This document shows, in pieces, positions 25,129-35,160 of a stretch of DNA of 61,543 nucleotides (positions within the stretch are counted from its first letter, which is position 1; each line of letters opens with the position of its first letter). The stretch is taken from assembly GCF_003666605.1 (NCBI RefSeq), contig NZ_RCIV01000014.1, positions 1 through 61,543 of the forward strand, written 5' to 3'. The translations under genes were made by a program, and so were the position numbers. The stretch comes from Propionibacterium australiense. Lineage in GTDB: Bacteria; Actinomycetota; Actinomycetes; Propionibacteriales; Propionibacteriaceae. The notes beneath the pieces were generated by a model. That model did no database searches. It was not told where the DNA came from and was given only the letters and a program-made list of their open reading frames with translations.

Positions 25129-25951
25129 GCCGGAACCTCCTCGTCGTGGCGGCCTCTCTGCATGAGCGGTGCGGCCACGGGTGATGCTGCAACGACCGTG
25201 TGGTGACTGCTCCACCCAGGGAAGGACCCGTTGCCGACCGGGTGATGCTGCAACGATCGGGCGCTGCCGGGAGCTGTCCGCCCTGTTCGGTGAGGGGCTT
25301 CTTGCCGGGGTGCCCGGGTGGTGCGGGGGTGCCTTCCCGCCCGCTGCGCCTCGGGGCGTGGCAGCCCCGAGGCGCAGATGCCCGGAGCCGAGCCCTGAAG
25401 GCACTCCCCGGCACCACCCTGTACTGCGTCGACAGTTTGGCTGAGTGGGGCTCGGGACCTGCTGTGCCAGGTTCGTGGTTGCGTCCGCAGCGGCTGCACC
25501 GGTGGGGCAACCACACGGGGTGCGTGGTCCCCGCAGAACCAATCCCGGTCGGTCCATGCAGCAACTGCACTGACAGGTTGACCGAGCGGGGTGTGGGGTC
25601 CCTGCAGAACCAATCCCGGTCGGTCCATGCAGCAACTGCACTGACAGGTTGACCGAGCGGGGTGTGGGGGCCCCTGCAGGGCTCGGCTGCGGGCATCCGA
25701 CGTCGGCCCGTCGGGGCCGACAGTCGGCGGGCGGGCAGGGGCCCCCACACCCCGCGGTCGCTCAGCGGCGCCCAGCGCGAATGCAGTGGTGGGGTTCTGC
25801 GAGAGCAGATGTCCCAGATCCCGCGGAGGTCCCGCGGTGAACGCGGCGGTTGTGGGCTCCTGGGTGGGCAGGGGCTCCCACACCCCGCGGGCGCCCTGCG
25901 GTGGGCGTAGCAGTTGTGGGGCCGCTGGAGGCAAGGTGCCGGGGGCGTTCA
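25129..25951. repeat. 823-bp repeat-rich gap between narH and narJ
   Basis: There is no credible gene. GGGTGATGCTGCAACGA occurs near 25178 and 25240. A unit of about 71 bp beginning GCAGAACCAATCCCGGTCGG is tandemly duplicated (25533-25603, 25604-25675), with partial copies on both sides. Then a perfect 21-bp inverted repeat (25657-25677 with 25735-25755) encloses a smaller hairpin (GTCGGCCC/GGGGCCGAC). A near-copy of the right arm recurs at about 25866-25890. Such structure could terminate, attenuate or process the nar transcript, or be a dispersed repeat that invaded the operon. Confidence 0.75.
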
Positions 25952-27469
25952 TCACAGCACCTGCAGGGGAATCGACGGGCGGCCGGTGCCGCGGGCCGTC
26001 GGGAAGAAGGCGTCGTCGTCGAAACCGCGGATGGGGCAGCCCTCGAGCTGGGCGATGCCGCGCGGCAGCTCCGAGTGCGTCGTCGGGATGACGAAGCGGT
26101 CGTCGTACTTGGCGATCGACAGCAGCCGGTACATGTCCTCCATGTCCTGGCCCGTCATGCCGACGGCGGCGGGGATCTCCTCGTCGCCCTCGGCGCCCAT
26201 GAAGACGTCCCGCAGGTACGAGCGCATCGCGGCCAGGCGGCGCAGCGAGCGCTCCACCGGGGCGGTGTCGCCGGCGGTGAACAGGCCGGCGAGGTACTCC
26301 AGCGGGATGCGCATCTGCGCGAGCGCCGACAGCAGCACCCGGTGGTTCTCCCCGTCGCTGCCCGAGGCGGTCACCGCGTCCACGACGGGCGACAGCGGCG
26401 GGATGTACCAGACCATCGGCATCGTGCGGTACTCCGGGTGCAGTGGCAGCGCCAGCTCGTAGTCGCTGATGAGCTTGTGGACGGGCGACTCCTGGGCGGC
26501 GACGAGCCACGAGTGCGGCACGCCGTTCGCCCTGGCCTGCGAGATCACCTCGGGCTCGTGCGGGTCGAGCAGGATCTCGCGCTGGGCGGCGTACAGCTCG
26601 GTCGGCTCCGGCCGCGAGACCGCCCAGTCGACGCGGTCGGCGTCGTAGAGCACGACACCGAGGTAGCGCAGCCGCCCGACGCAGGTCTCGGAGCAGATCG
26701 TGGGCTGGCCGGCCTCGAGCCGCGGGTAGCACAGCGTGCACTTCTCGGCCTTGTGGGTCTCGTGGTTGAAGTAGACCTTCTTGTACGGGCAGCCCGACAC
26801 GCACATGCGCCAGCCGCGGCACTTGTCCTGGTCGACGAGCACGATGCCGTCCTCGGCCCGCTTGTACATGGCGCCCGAGGGGCACACCGAGACGCACGTC
26901 GGGTTGAGGCAGTGCTCGCAGATGCGCGGCAGGTAGAACATGAACGAGTCCTCGATGGCCTTCGAGACCTGAAGGTTCATCTGCCGCAGCACCGGGTCGG
27001 TGTCGAGCGTCTCCAGCGAGCCGCCGAGGTCGTCGTCCCAGTTGGGGCCCCACTCGATCGTGTCGATCGGCCGGCCGGTGATCTGGGAGCGGGCGCGGGC
27101 CGTCGGGATGTTCTTCTGGCCGGCCGGGGCGCCCAGCAGCTTGTCGTAGTCGTAGGTCCACGGCTCGTAGTAGTCGTCCATGCCGGGCAGGTACGGGTTG
27201 GCGAAGATCTTCGCCAGCGTCGACAGGTGCCCGCCGAGGCGGGGCACGACCCTGCCGGAGGCGGTGCGCCGCCAGCCGCCGTGCCAGTTCTCCTGGTCCT
27301 CCCAGCCGTGCGGGTAGCCGACACCGGGACGGGTCTCCACGTTGTTGAACCACATGTACTCGGTGCCCTCGCGGTTGGTCCACGCCTGCTTGCAGGTGAC
27401 CGAGCAGGTGTGGCAGCCGATGCACTTGTCCAGGTTCATCACCATGGCGATCTGGGCCATGACCTTCAT
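25952..27469 (-). CDS. narH: Respiratory nitrate reductase beta subunit
   Basis: A 505-residue Fe-S electron-transfer subunit. It carries the four cysteine clusters of NarH: CIGCHTCSVTCKQAW, CEHCLNPTCVSVCPSG, CRGWRMCVSGCPYKK and CTLCYPRLEAGQPTICSETC. The Trp in CRGWRMC gives the [3Fe-4S] centre usual in NarH. It relays electrons from NarI to NarG on the cytoplasmic side of the membrane. Its ATG overlaps the narG stop (TGATG), so the two are translationally coupled. Confidence 0.97.
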   Translation of the reverse strand: MKVMAQIAMVMNLDKCIGCHTCSVTCKQAWTNREGTEYMWFNNVETRPGVGYPHGWEDQENWHGGWRRTASGRVVPRLGGHLSTLAKIFANPYLPGMDDYYEPWTYDYDKLLGAPAGQKNIPTARARSQITGRPIDTIEWGPNWDDDLGGSLETLDTDPVLRQMNLQVSKAIEDSFMFYLPRICEHCLNPTCVSVCPSGAMYKRAEDGIVLVDQDKCRGWRMCVSGCPYKKVYFNHETHKAEKCTLCYPRLEAGQPTICSETCVGRLRYLGVVLYDADRVDWAVSRPEPTELYAAQREILLDPHEPEVISQARANGVPHSWLVAAQESPVHKLISDYELALPLHPEYRTMPMVWYIPPLSPVVDAVTASGSDGENHRVLLSALAQMRIPLEYLAGLFTAGDTAPVERSLRRLAAMRSYLRDVFMGAEGDEEIPAAVGMTGQDMEDMYRLLSIAKYDDRFVIPTTHSELPRGIAQLEGCPIRGFDDDAFFPTARGTGRPSIPLQVL

Positions 27470-30400
27470 CAGAACTGCACCTCCTGGCTGCGGCGGCGGA
27501 TCAGCGTGACCTCGTCACGCTGGTTGCCGGTGGGGCCGTAGTAGTTGAACGCATAGGAGAACTGGGCGTACCCGCCGATGAGGTGGCTCGGCTTGAGGAG
27601 GATACGGGTCAGCGAGTTGTGGATGCCGCCGCGGCGGCCGCTGCGCTCGGTGAGCGGGGTGTTCGCCACCCGCTCCTGGGCGTGGTGCATGAACACGGTG
27701 CCCTCGGGCACGCGGTGGCTCACGATCGCGCGGGCCGCGACGATGCCGTTGCGGTTGTACGCCTCAACCCACTCGTTGTCGCGCACGCCGATCTTGTCGG
27801 CGTCGGCCGGGCTCATCCAGATCGTCTGGCCGCCGCGGCCGAGCGTGAGCATGTGCGGGTTGTCGTAGTACTGGGAGTGGATGGCCCACTTGTTGTGGAT
27901 CGTCAGATAGCGCACGGCCACCTCGGCGGTGCCCTCGGCCGAGACGCCCTGGTAGCCGACCGGGCGTTCGCCGTACAGCTGCTGCAGGTTCACCGGCGGG
28001 CGGAACACGGGCAGGCACTCGCCCATGTCGCGCATCCAGTCGTGGTCGACGTAGAACTGCGGGCGGCCGGTCAGCGTGTGCCACGGCTTGTGGCGCTCCA
28101 GGTTCTGCACGAACGCCGAGTAGCGGCGCCCGCCGTGCTCCGAGCCCGACCACTCCGGCGAGGTGATGACCGAGCGCGGCTGGATGACGATGTCGGTGAA
28201 GGTGATGCGTTTCTCCTCGTCACCGGCGGACAGGTCGGCCATCGTCGTGCCGGTGCGCTGCTCCAGCGCGCGGAAGCCCTCGGTGGCCAGGCGCCCGTTC
28301 GTCGTGCCCGACAGCGCCAGGATCGCGTTGATCGCCTTCTCGTCGGTGTCGAGCAGCGGGCGGCCCTTCCCGGCGCCGCTGCGTGCCCGGCCGTTGCGGT
28401 CACCGAGTTCGGCGACCTCGCGGTCGGGATGGTAGGCGATGCCCTTGGTGACCATGCCGGCCCCGTCGGTCAGCGGGCCGAGGGTCTCGAACTTCTCGCC
28501 GATCCTCGCGTAGTCGCGTTCGACGCCGACGATCTTCGGCATCGTCACCCCGGGGACCCAGCCCTCGCGGTCGTTCACGGCGCCGCCGGGTGTGGTGAGC
28601 TCGTCGGGGCTGTCGTGGCCGAGTGGGGCGGCGACGGCGTCGACGTGCCTGCCCAGGTGCCCGGCGGCCAGCTTCGAGACGAGGTGGGCCAGGGTGCGGT
28701 AGAGCTCGAAGTCGGTGCGGGCCTCCCACGGCGGGTCGACGGCCGGGGTGAACGGGTGCACGAAGGGGTGCATGTCGGTGCTCGACAGGTCGTTCTTCTC
28801 GTACCAGGTGGCGGCCGGCAGGACGACGTCCGAGTGCAGTGTCGTGCTCGTGTTGCGGAAGTCGGCCGTCCACATGAGGTCGAGCTTGCCGGCGGGCGCC
28901 TCCTCGCGCCAGGTCATGGTGACCGGGCGCTGCCCGGGCGGCAGCTCGGTGGCGTTGACGTCGTTGTTGGCGCCGAGCATGTGGCGCAGGAAGAACTCGG
29001 TGCCCTTCGCCGAGGAGCCGAGCAGGTTCGTGCGCCAGTTCGCCAGGATGCGCGGCACGTTCTCGTCGGCGTCCGGGTCCTCGGCGGCGAAGTGCAGCCG
29101 GCCCGCCGCCAGTTCCTGGGCGACGTACTCGCCCGGGGTCGTGCCGGCCGCGGCGGCGGCGTCGCCGAGGTCGAGCGGGGAGCGGTCGAAGGTCGGGTAG
29201 CTCGGCATCCAGCCGCGCTGGGCGGACTCGACGAGACAGTCGGCGGTCGTCTTGCCCGCCAGGGTGCGGGCGCCCAGCGGGCTGGCCATCCGTTCGGCCC
29301 GCGCCCCGTCGTAGCGCCACTGGTCGGTGGTCAGGTAGTACCAGCCGGTCGAGATCATCTGCCGGGCCGGGCGCTGCCAGTCGAGGGCGAAGGTGTAGTT
29401 CGCCCAGCCGGTGATCGGACGCACCTTCTCCTGGCCGACGTAGTGGGCCCAGCCGCCGCCGTTGACGCCCTGCGTGGCGCACATCGTGGTGAGCGCCAGG
29501 AAGGTGCGGTAGATCGTGTCGGAGTGGAGGTAGTGGTTGGTGCCGGCGCCCATGAGGATCATCGAGCGGCCGCCCGACTCGATCGCGTTGAGCGCGAACT
29601 CGCGGCCGATCTTGACGGCCGCGCCCGCCTCGACGCCGGTCAGTTCGGCCTGCCAGGCCGGGGTGCCGCAGGTGGAGGCGTCGTCGTAGCCGGTCGGCCA
29701 CTCGCCCGGCAGGTCCCCGCGGCCCACCGCGTAGTGGGCCAGCAGGATGTCGTAGACGGTGGTGACGAGCCTGCCGTTGACGCGGCGGGCGGGCACGCCG
29801 CGGCGCACCACGCCGGCGCCGATGCTGACCTGACCGTCATCGGCGGGCAGGTCGAAGCGCGGCAGCAGGATCTGGGCGGGCTCCCAGTCGTCGGTGTCCA
29901 TGAGCGACATGACCGGGTCGACGCCGTCCAGGTTGAGGTTCCAGTGCCCGGCGCCCTGGGGGCCGAAGTGGTCGGCCAGCGTGCCGCCGGGGTCCTTGAC
30001 GGTGCCGTCGGTGTCGAGGACGAGGGGACGGAATGCGGGATTGTCGGTGCGCTCGCAGGTGCCGGCCGGCATCTTGTCGGCGGTGAGGAACTTGCCGGGG
30101 ACGAAGGCCGGCGCCTCGCCGAGGCCGCCGGCGCCCGCGCGGGCCGTCTCGTCGGCCTCGTCGAGCTCGATGAGGAAGGGCGCGTCGGAGAAGCGTTTCA
30201 TGTAGTCTAGGAACATGGGCTCGCGGCGTCCCACGTGGAACTCGCTGAGGATGACGTGGCCCATCGCGAGGGCCAGGGCGCCGTCGGTGCCGGGGGCCAC
30301 CCGCAGCCAGTCGTCGGCGAACTTGGTGTTGTCGGCGAAGTCGGGGCTCACGACGACGACCTTCTGACCGTGGTAGCGGGCCTCGACCATGAAGTGCGCG

Positions 30401-31284
30401 TCGGGCGTGCGGGTCAGCGGCACGTTCGAGCCCCACATGATGAGGTACTGGCTGTTGAACCAGTCACCGGACTCTGGCACATCGGTCTGGTCGCCGAAGA
30501 CCTGCGGGCTCGCCGGAGGCAGGTCGGCGTACCAGTCGTAGAAGCTGAGCATCGTCGCGCCGATGAGCTCGTGGAAGCGGGCCCCCGCGCCGTAGGACAG
30601 CATGCTCATGGCGGGGATGACGGAGAAGCCGGCGATGCGGTCGGGGCCGAAGGTCTTGATCGTGTGCACATAGGCGGCGGCGACGATCTCGGTGGCCTCG
30701 GACCAGCTCACCCGCACCATGCCGCCGGTGCCGCGGGCACTCTTGTAGGCCTTCGCCGTGACCGGGTCGCCGACGACCGCGGCCCACGCGTCCACGGGGT
30801 CGCCCAGCCGCTGCTTGGCCTCGCGGTAGGCCTCCAGCAGGACGCTGCGCACGTACGGGTACTTGATGCGGGTGGGGGAGTACTCGTACCAGCTGAACGA
30901 GGCGCCGCGCGGGCAGCCGCGGGGCTCGTACTCGGGCATGTTCGGCCCGGTGCCGGGGTAGTCGGTGAACTGGGACTCCCAGGTGATGATCCCGTCCTTG
31001 ACGTAGACCTGCCACGAGCACGAGCCGGTGCAGTTCACCCCGTGCGTGGAGCGGGCGATCTTGTCGTAGCTCCAGCGCTGGCGGTAGAAGGCGTCGGCCG
31101 CCCGGCCGCCTTCGAGGAAGATCTGGCGGCCGGAGGCGTCCGTCCTGCCGCGGCGCAGCCACGAGCCCATGCGCAGGAGCGGCGAGGCCTTGGCAGAGTC
31201 GTCGCCGGTTCGTGAGGCCTTGGCCCCCGTGGTGCCGGGGCGGGCCTGCCCGCCGGCGGGGCTGTCGCTGATGTCGGTGCTCAT
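27469..31284 (-). CDS. narG: Respiratory nitrate reductase alpha subunit
   Basis: A 1271-residue molybdo-bis-MGD catalytic subunit that reduces nitrate to nitrite. The N-terminal FS0 ligands are in HGVNCTGSCSWQVYV (His-x3-Cys-x3-Cys), and the Asp ligand region is in SFYDWYADLPPASPQVFGDQ. The length and the C-terminal RRRSQEVQF agree with membrane-type, cytoplasm-facing NarG. No cleavable signal is seen. AAGGAG precedes the ATG. It lies 43 bp after narK and overlaps narH by one base, forming narK-narG-narH. Confidence 0.97.
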   Translation of the reverse strand: MSTDISDSPAGGQARPGTTGAKASRTGDDSAKASPLLRMGSWLRRGRTDASGRQIFLEGGRAADAFYRQRWSYDKIARSTHGVNCTGSCSWQVYVKDGIITWESQFTDYPGTGPNMPEYEPRGCPRGASFSWYEYSPTRIKYPYVRSVLLEAYREAKQRLGDPVDAWAAVVGDPVTAKAYKSARGTGGMVRVSWSEATEIVAAAYVHTIKTFGPDRIAGFSVIPAMSMLSYGAGARFHELIGATMLSFYDWYADLPPASPQVFGDQTDVPESGDWFNSQYLIMWGSNVPLTRTPDAHFMVEARYHGQKVVVVSPDFADNTKFADDWLRVAPGTDGALALAMGHVILSEFHVGRREPMFLDYMKRFSDAPFLIELDEADETARAGAGGLGEAPAFVPGKFLTADKMPAGTCERTDNPAFRPLVLDTDGTVKDPGGTLADHFGPQGAGHWNLNLDGVDPVMSLMDTDDWEPAQILLPRFDLPADDGQVSIGAGVVRRGVPARRVNGRLVTTVYDILLAHYAVGRGDLPGEWPTGYDDASTCGTPAWQAELTGVEAGAAVKIGREFALNAIESGGRSMILMGAGTNHYLHSDTIYRTFLALTTMCATQGVNGGGWAHYVGQEKVRPITGWANYTFALDWQRPARQMISTGWYYLTTDQWRYDGARAERMASPLGARTLAGKTTADCLVESAQRGWMPSYPTFDRSPLDLGDAAAAAGTTPGEYVAQELAAGRLHFAAEDPDADENVPRILANWRTNLLGSSAKGTEFFLRHMLGANNDVNATELPPGQRPVTMTWREEAPAGKLDLMWTADFRNTSTTLHSDVVLPAATWYEKNDLSSTDMHPFVHPFTPAVDPPWEARTDFELYRTLAHLVSKLAAGHLGRHVDAVAAPLGHDSPDELTTPGGAVNDREGWVPGVTMPKIVGVERDYARIGEKFETLGPLTDGAGMVTKGIAYHPDREVAELGDRNGRARSGAGKGRPLLDTDEKAINAILALSGTTNGRLATEGFRALEQRTGTTMADLSAGDEEKRITFTDIVIQPRSVITSPEWSGSEHGGRRYSAFVQNLERHKPWHTLTGRPQFYVDHDWMRDMGECLPVFRPPVNLQQLYGERPVGYQGVSAEGTAEVAVRYLTIHNKWAIHSQYYDNPHMLTLGRGGQTIWMSPADADKIGVRDNEWVEAYNRNGIVAARAIVSHRVPEGTVFMHHAQERVANTPLTERSGRRGGIHNSLTRILLKPSHLIGGYAQFSYAFNYYGPTGNQRDEVTLIRRRSQEVQF

Positions 31285-31327
31285 GGCGAGACTCCTTGAG
31301 GGATTGAGCTCTGAGGGGGCCGGCCGG

Positions 31328-32659
31328 TCAGCCGGGGAAGGGTGCCTTGGGGCGGGCGTACTGCACCCAGCAGATGACGGCGCAGACGGCGGCGTAGCCC
31401 GCGCAGATCCAGAACCAGGTGCTCGCCGCCATGCTCGACAGGGCCACGCCGACGAAGAAGGGGCCGAACGAGGCGATGGCGGCGGTGAAGCCGATGGCCC
31501 CGCCCGCCTGGCGCTGGGGCATGATCATCGGCATCTGCTTGAAGGTGCCGGCGTTGCCGATGCCGCTGAAGAAGAAGAACACGAGCATCGCCCACAGGAA
31601 GCCGGGGAACTGGCCGGGGTCGCTCGGGTTGAGGAACAGGGCCGCCCAGACGAGGGTGCCGGCGACGCCGACGCCCGAGACGAAGGTCCACAGGGCGCCG
31701 CCGAAGCGGTCGCACAGCGGGCCCCAGGCGACCCGGACGATCGAGGCGATGAGCGGGCCGAGGAAGGCGTAGGTGGCGCCGGTGGGCAGGTCCGGCATGC
31801 CGGCGAACCGGCTCGTCGCGCCGTAGGTGTTGTTGATGAGCAGGCCGAACTGGGCGCTGAAGCCGCTGAACAGGCCGAAGGTCATGACGTACAGCAGCGT
31901 CATCAGCCAGGTGTTCGGGTTGCCGAAGATGTCGATCTGCTGACGGACGTTGGCCTTGACCGGCACGTCCTTGAGGAAGACGAACGCCAGGATGGCGGCA
32001 ACGATGGCCCACGGCACGAAGAAGATCGCCGCGTTGTGCACCCACAGGTCGCCGCTGCTGGTGTGCTGCGGGGCGATCCAGGTGATGCCGAACAGGCCGA
32101 AGGTCATGAGGACCGGGCCGACCATCTGGATGACCGACATGCCGAGGTTTCCGATGCCGGCCTGAAGGTTGAGGGCGGTGCCCGACAGGCGCTTCGGGAA
32201 GAAGTAGCCGGTGCTGGGCATGTAGCCCGAGAAGGTGCCGCCGCCGATGCCGCAGGCGATGGCTAGGGCGATGAGGACGCCGTAGGCGGTGCCGGGGTTC
32301 TGAACGGCGAAGAACCAGCCGACCATCGGGATGACGTACAGCAGGGAACTCCAGCCGACCAGTCGGCGGGTGCCGACGACCGGGGGCAGGAACATGTAGA
32401 TGAGGCGGATGATGCCGCCGGACAGGCCCGGCATGGCGGTGAGCCAGTACAGCTGGCTCGTCGTGAGGTCGAAGCCGATCGCGCCCAGTCGCGGGGCGAT
32501 GGCGCTGACGAGGAACCAGACGCAGAAGGCGAGGATCATCGAGTAGGTCGATATCGCCAGGGTGCGCCAGGCGAGCCTGGAGTCCCAGCTGGACTCGTCC
32601 TCGGGATTCCAGTCGGTCATGACGTGTTTGGACGCCGACTGGCTCTTCGCGGCGGACAT
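31328..32659 (-). CDS. narK: Nitrate/nitrite transporter (MFS)
   Basis: A 443-residue major facilitator of the NarK family with about 12 membrane helices. Nitrate-signature segments are visible: GLSGGIIRLIYMFLPP and, in the second half, GIGNAGTFKQMPMIMP with its Gly-rich nitrate motif. The ATG at 32659 follows AGAGGAAGATC. It stands at the head of narK-narG-narH and should exchange nitrate and nitrite across the membrane. An AT-rich island about 70-110 bp upstream is the likely promoter region. Confidence 0.94.
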   Translation of the reverse strand: MSAAKSQSASKHVMTDWNPEDESSWDSRLAWRTLAISTYSMILAFCVWFLVSAIAPRLGAIGFDLTTSQLYWLTAMPGLSGGIIRLIYMFLPPVVGTRRLVGWSSLLYVIPMVGWFFAVQNPGTAYGVLIALAIACGIGGGTFSGYMPSTGYFFPKRLSGTALNLQAGIGNLGMSVIQMVGPVLMTFGLFGITWIAPQHTSSGDLWVHNAAIFFVPWAIVAAILAFVFLKDVPVKANVRQQIDIFGNPNTWLMTLLYVMTFGLFSGFSAQFGLLINNTYGATSRFAGMPDLPTGATYAFLGPLIASIVRVAWGPLCDRFGGALWTFVSGVGVAGTLVWAALFLNPSDPGQFPGFLWAMLVFFFFSGIGNAGTFKQMPMIMPQRQAGGAIGFTAAIASFGPFFVGVALSSMAASTWFWICAGYAAVCAVICWVQYARPKAPFPG

Positions 32660-32730
32660 GATCTTCCTCTCGCTCGCCGGGATCGTGCGCCTCGAACTGA
32701 CGGTCACGGCACTGGACCGTCGGCGCATGG

Positions 32731-32767
32731 GAAATAAACCCGGATTTACTGCCAAAAATAGTGCTTT
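32731..32767 (-). promoter_or_regulatory. AT-rich island upstream of narK, candidate promoter/operator
   Basis: Within the 323-bp narK-moaA gap this is the only AT-rich patch. On the minus strand TTGGCA (32755-32750) lies 17 bp from TCCCAT, a weak sigma-70-like pair. A near-palindrome AAACCCGGATTT (32736-32747) overlaps the spacer and could bind a regulator. No FNR half-sites of the E. coli type are present. Confidence 0.35.
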
Positions 32768-32982
32768 GGCGGCTCCGGGGGCCACTCGGCGCGACGGGTG
32801 CGGTGGCGTTCGTCCGGCGCCTGCGGACGAGGCCGTCGCCCCCACCGTGCTGCGGGGTCCTCTCCCCGGGTCCGCCCGAAGCGTCCCCGGCCATTGGTGA
32901 GCCGAACCTTCGCCCAGCTGTGGCAGGTGTCGGCCGGCCAGGGTGGGCCGGTGCGGTCCACAACGGGGTGGTCAGGGGATAT

Positions 32983-34017
32983 TCAGCCGCCGATGCGGCT
33001 CATGGTGCGGCTGGGGGCGGCGAACTCGCTGTTGTTGAGGCCGTGGGCTGCCGGCTTCGCCCACATCGCGTCCCGCCAGGCCCGGGCGATCATGGCGTCG
33101 TCGGCGCCGGCTCGGAGAGGGCCACGCAGGTCTGTTTCGCTTGTCGAGAAAAGGCAGCTGCGCAGCTGCCCGTCCGCCGTCAGCCGGGTGCGGTCGCAGG
33201 CCTCGCAGAAGGGGGCGCTCACCGAGGCGATGATGCCGACCGTGCGGGTGGGGTCGCCGTCCACCTGCCACAGGCGGGCCGGGGCGTGCGGGTCCTGCGC
33301 AGGCGCCGGGCTCAGGCGGTGCGTGGCGCCGAGCAGGGCGAGGATGTCCTCACCGGTGACGAGTCGGTCGCGCCGCCAGGCATCGAGCGGGCCGATCGGC
33401 ATCTGCTCGATGAAGCGCAGCTGGACGCCCGCATCGAGGCAGAAGTCGAGCAGCGCCGGGGCGTCGGTGTCGTTGACCCCGCGCAGCAGCACCGCGTTGA
33501 CCTTCACCGGCCTCAGCCCGGCGCGCTGGGCCGCGGCGAGCCCGGCCAGCACGTCGGGCAGCCGGTCGCGGTGGGTGATCCGCGCGTAGTGCTCGGCGTC
33601 GAGCGTGTCGAGCGAGACGTTGACGCGGCTCAGGCCGGCCTCCGCCAGGGCCTGCGCCCGGTGTTCGAGGCCGAGGCCGTTCGTGGTGAGAGCCAGCTCG
33701 GGCGCCGGCCCCTGGTCGGTGCGCAGCTCGGCGGCAGCGGCGATGATCGACTCAAGACCACGGCGCAGCAGCGGTTCACCGCCGGTGAAACGGATCGTGC
33801 GGATCCCCAGCCGTTCGACGCCGATGCGGCACAGCCGGACGACCTCCTCGCCGGTGAGGGTCTGCTCGGTGGGCAGCCAGTCCAGGCCCTCGGGCGGCAT
33901 GCAGTAGCTGCAGCGCAGGGTGCAGCGGTCGGTGAGCGAGACGCGCAGATCGCGGGCGACCCGGCCGAACCGGTCGACGAGGGGGCCTGCCGCGGCGCCG
34001 TGCTGCTGCGCGTTCAT
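32983..34017 (-). CDS. moaA: GTP 3',8-cyclase (radical SAM)
   Basis: A 344-residue radical SAM enzyme that starts molybdopterin synthesis from GTP together with MoaC. The SAM cluster motif is CTLRCSYC (Cys32, Cys36, Cys39), followed by RFTGGEPLLR. The C-terminal cluster ligands appear in FCEACDRTRL and LRSCLF. The protein ends in Gly-Gly (SRIGG), the tail that reaches the active site in MoaA. It reads on the minus strand towards narK and diverges from mobA across 266 bp. Confidence 0.95.
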   Translation of the reverse strand: MNAQQHGAAAGPLVDRFGRVARDLRVSLTDRCTLRCSYCMPPEGLDWLPTEQTLTGEEVVRLCRIGVERLGIRTIRFTGGEPLLRRGLESIIAAAAELRTDQGPAPELALTTNGLGLEHRAQALAEAGLSRVNVSLDTLDAEHYARITHRDRLPDVLAGLAAAQRAGLRPVKVNAVLLRGVNDTDAPALLDFCLDAGVQLRFIEQMPIGPLDAWRRDRLVTGEDILALLGATHRLSPAPAQDPHAPARLWQVDGDPTRTVGIIASVSAPFCEACDRTRLTADGQLRSCLFSTSETDLRGPLRAGADDAMIARAWRDAMWAKPAAHGLNNSEFAAPSRTMSRIGG

Positions 34018-34283
34018 GCCTGCGACTCTAACCGCGCGACGGACCCTGCCGGGAGTGCGGCGAGGCGGGCCGGGCGCGGGTTGGTCGCCGGCGTCGCCCG
34101 CTCCGGGTCCGCGCCGTCGCGTCCTCCGCGGTCTCGACGGTGGCCGGCTCCCGGACTCGTCCTCGCGGCCGGGCGGTTTCGAGCGGGGTGCCCGCCTCGC
34201 GGGCATGTCACGAGAACCGGCGGAACACAGTGGGTGGCGCGGACCGGGTCCGTCGGGGAGGGCCAGTGCGGCATGATCGGGGC

Positions 34284-34922
34284 ATGAGCACGGGTGCGGG
34301 GCAGGTCGCCGTCGGCCGGACCGGCGCGGTCGTCCATGCGGTCGTGATCGCCGGCGGCAGCGGCGAACGTCTCGGCGGGATGAGCAAGGCCGACATCGCC
34401 CTGGGCGGGCGGCGGCTGCTCGACCTGGTGCTGGACGGCCTGGATGCCGTCGTGGACGGGGCCCTCGTCGTTGTCGCGCCCGGCTCCGTCCAGGTGCCCG
34501 AGGGGTGCCGGCGCACCTTGGAGGACCCGCCGGGCGGCGGTCCGCTGGCCGGTGTCGCGGCGGGCCTGGCCGCATTGCCCGAGGCGATCGGCCAGGACGA
34601 GCTGGTGTTCGTGTGCGGCGTCGACACCCCGGCGGTCGGTGCGCTCGCCCCGCCCCTGGTTCGGGCGCTGTCCCGGCACCCGGGCAGCGACGGCGCGGTC
34701 CCCGTCGGCGGCGCGCCCGAGCCCTATCGGCAGTACCTGCAGGGTCTGTACCGGCGCGGACCGCTCGCCCGACTGCTCGCCGCTGCGCCGACCCGCGACC
34801 GCGGGGTGACCCGGACGCTGCGCGTCCTCGACCTCGTCGAGGTGCCCGTACCGGCCGACGTGTGCCGTGACCTCGACAGCCCGGCCGACCTGGCCTGGTG
34901 GGCCGACCGGCTGGGCGGCTGA
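34284..34922 (+). CDS. mobA: Molybdenum cofactor guanylyltransferase
   Basis: A 212-residue NTP-transferase-like protein. MobA adds GMP to molybdopterin to make the MGD cofactor used by NarG. The signature VVIAGGSGERLGGMSKADIA is the nucleotide-binding loop, followed by DPPGGGPLAGVAAGLAAL and VCGVDTPAV. The ATG at 34284 has a modest GGGG upstream. It is divergent from moaA. Placement beside moaA and the nar genes fits its role. Confidence 0.9.
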   Translation: MSTGAGQVAVGRTGAVVHAVVIAGGSGERLGGMSKADIALGGRRLLDLVLDGLDAVVDGALVVVAPGSVQVPEGCRRTLEDPPGGGPLAGVAAGLAALPEAIGQDELVFVCGVDTPAVGALAPPLVRALSRHPGSDGAVPVGGAPEPYRQYLQGLYRRGPLARLLAAAPTRDRGVTRTLRVLDLVEVPVPADVCRDLDSPADLAWWADRLGG

Positions 34923-35060
34923 GGCCGGTCGCCGGACGGGCGGGCAACGTGCCGTGACACCCTGTGCCGACTGCTGTCCTGCTGCTCGACCCGGTGCTGG
35001 GCAACCAGGTGGTTGACAAGGTATGACCAGTCCCCTGCGGCCCGGCGTCGGAGGGTCTGG

Positions 35061-35160
35061 ATGACTGACCCGAGGATGGCGAAATGGAGCGTAGCTGGTT
35101 GGCAAAATGACTGATTCGAGGATGGCAGAATGGAGCGTAGCTGGTTGGCGAAATGGTCGA
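35061..35160. repeat. 46-bp tandem repeat upstream of the ATPase gene
   Basis: Two copies (35061-35106 and 35107-35152) share ATGACTGA, CGAGGATGGC and a common AATGGAGCGTAGCTGGTTGG with few changes; a third, degenerate copy begins at 35153. The array ends about 40 bp before the ATPase start, where it could serve as an operator. No gene is visible in 34923-35196. Confidence 0.7.

Noticed and set aside
25129-25951. The narH-narJ repeat island as a second CRISPR array
   Set aside because: Only two tandem 71-bp units without alternating unique spacers; the structure is a tandem duplication plus inverted repeats.
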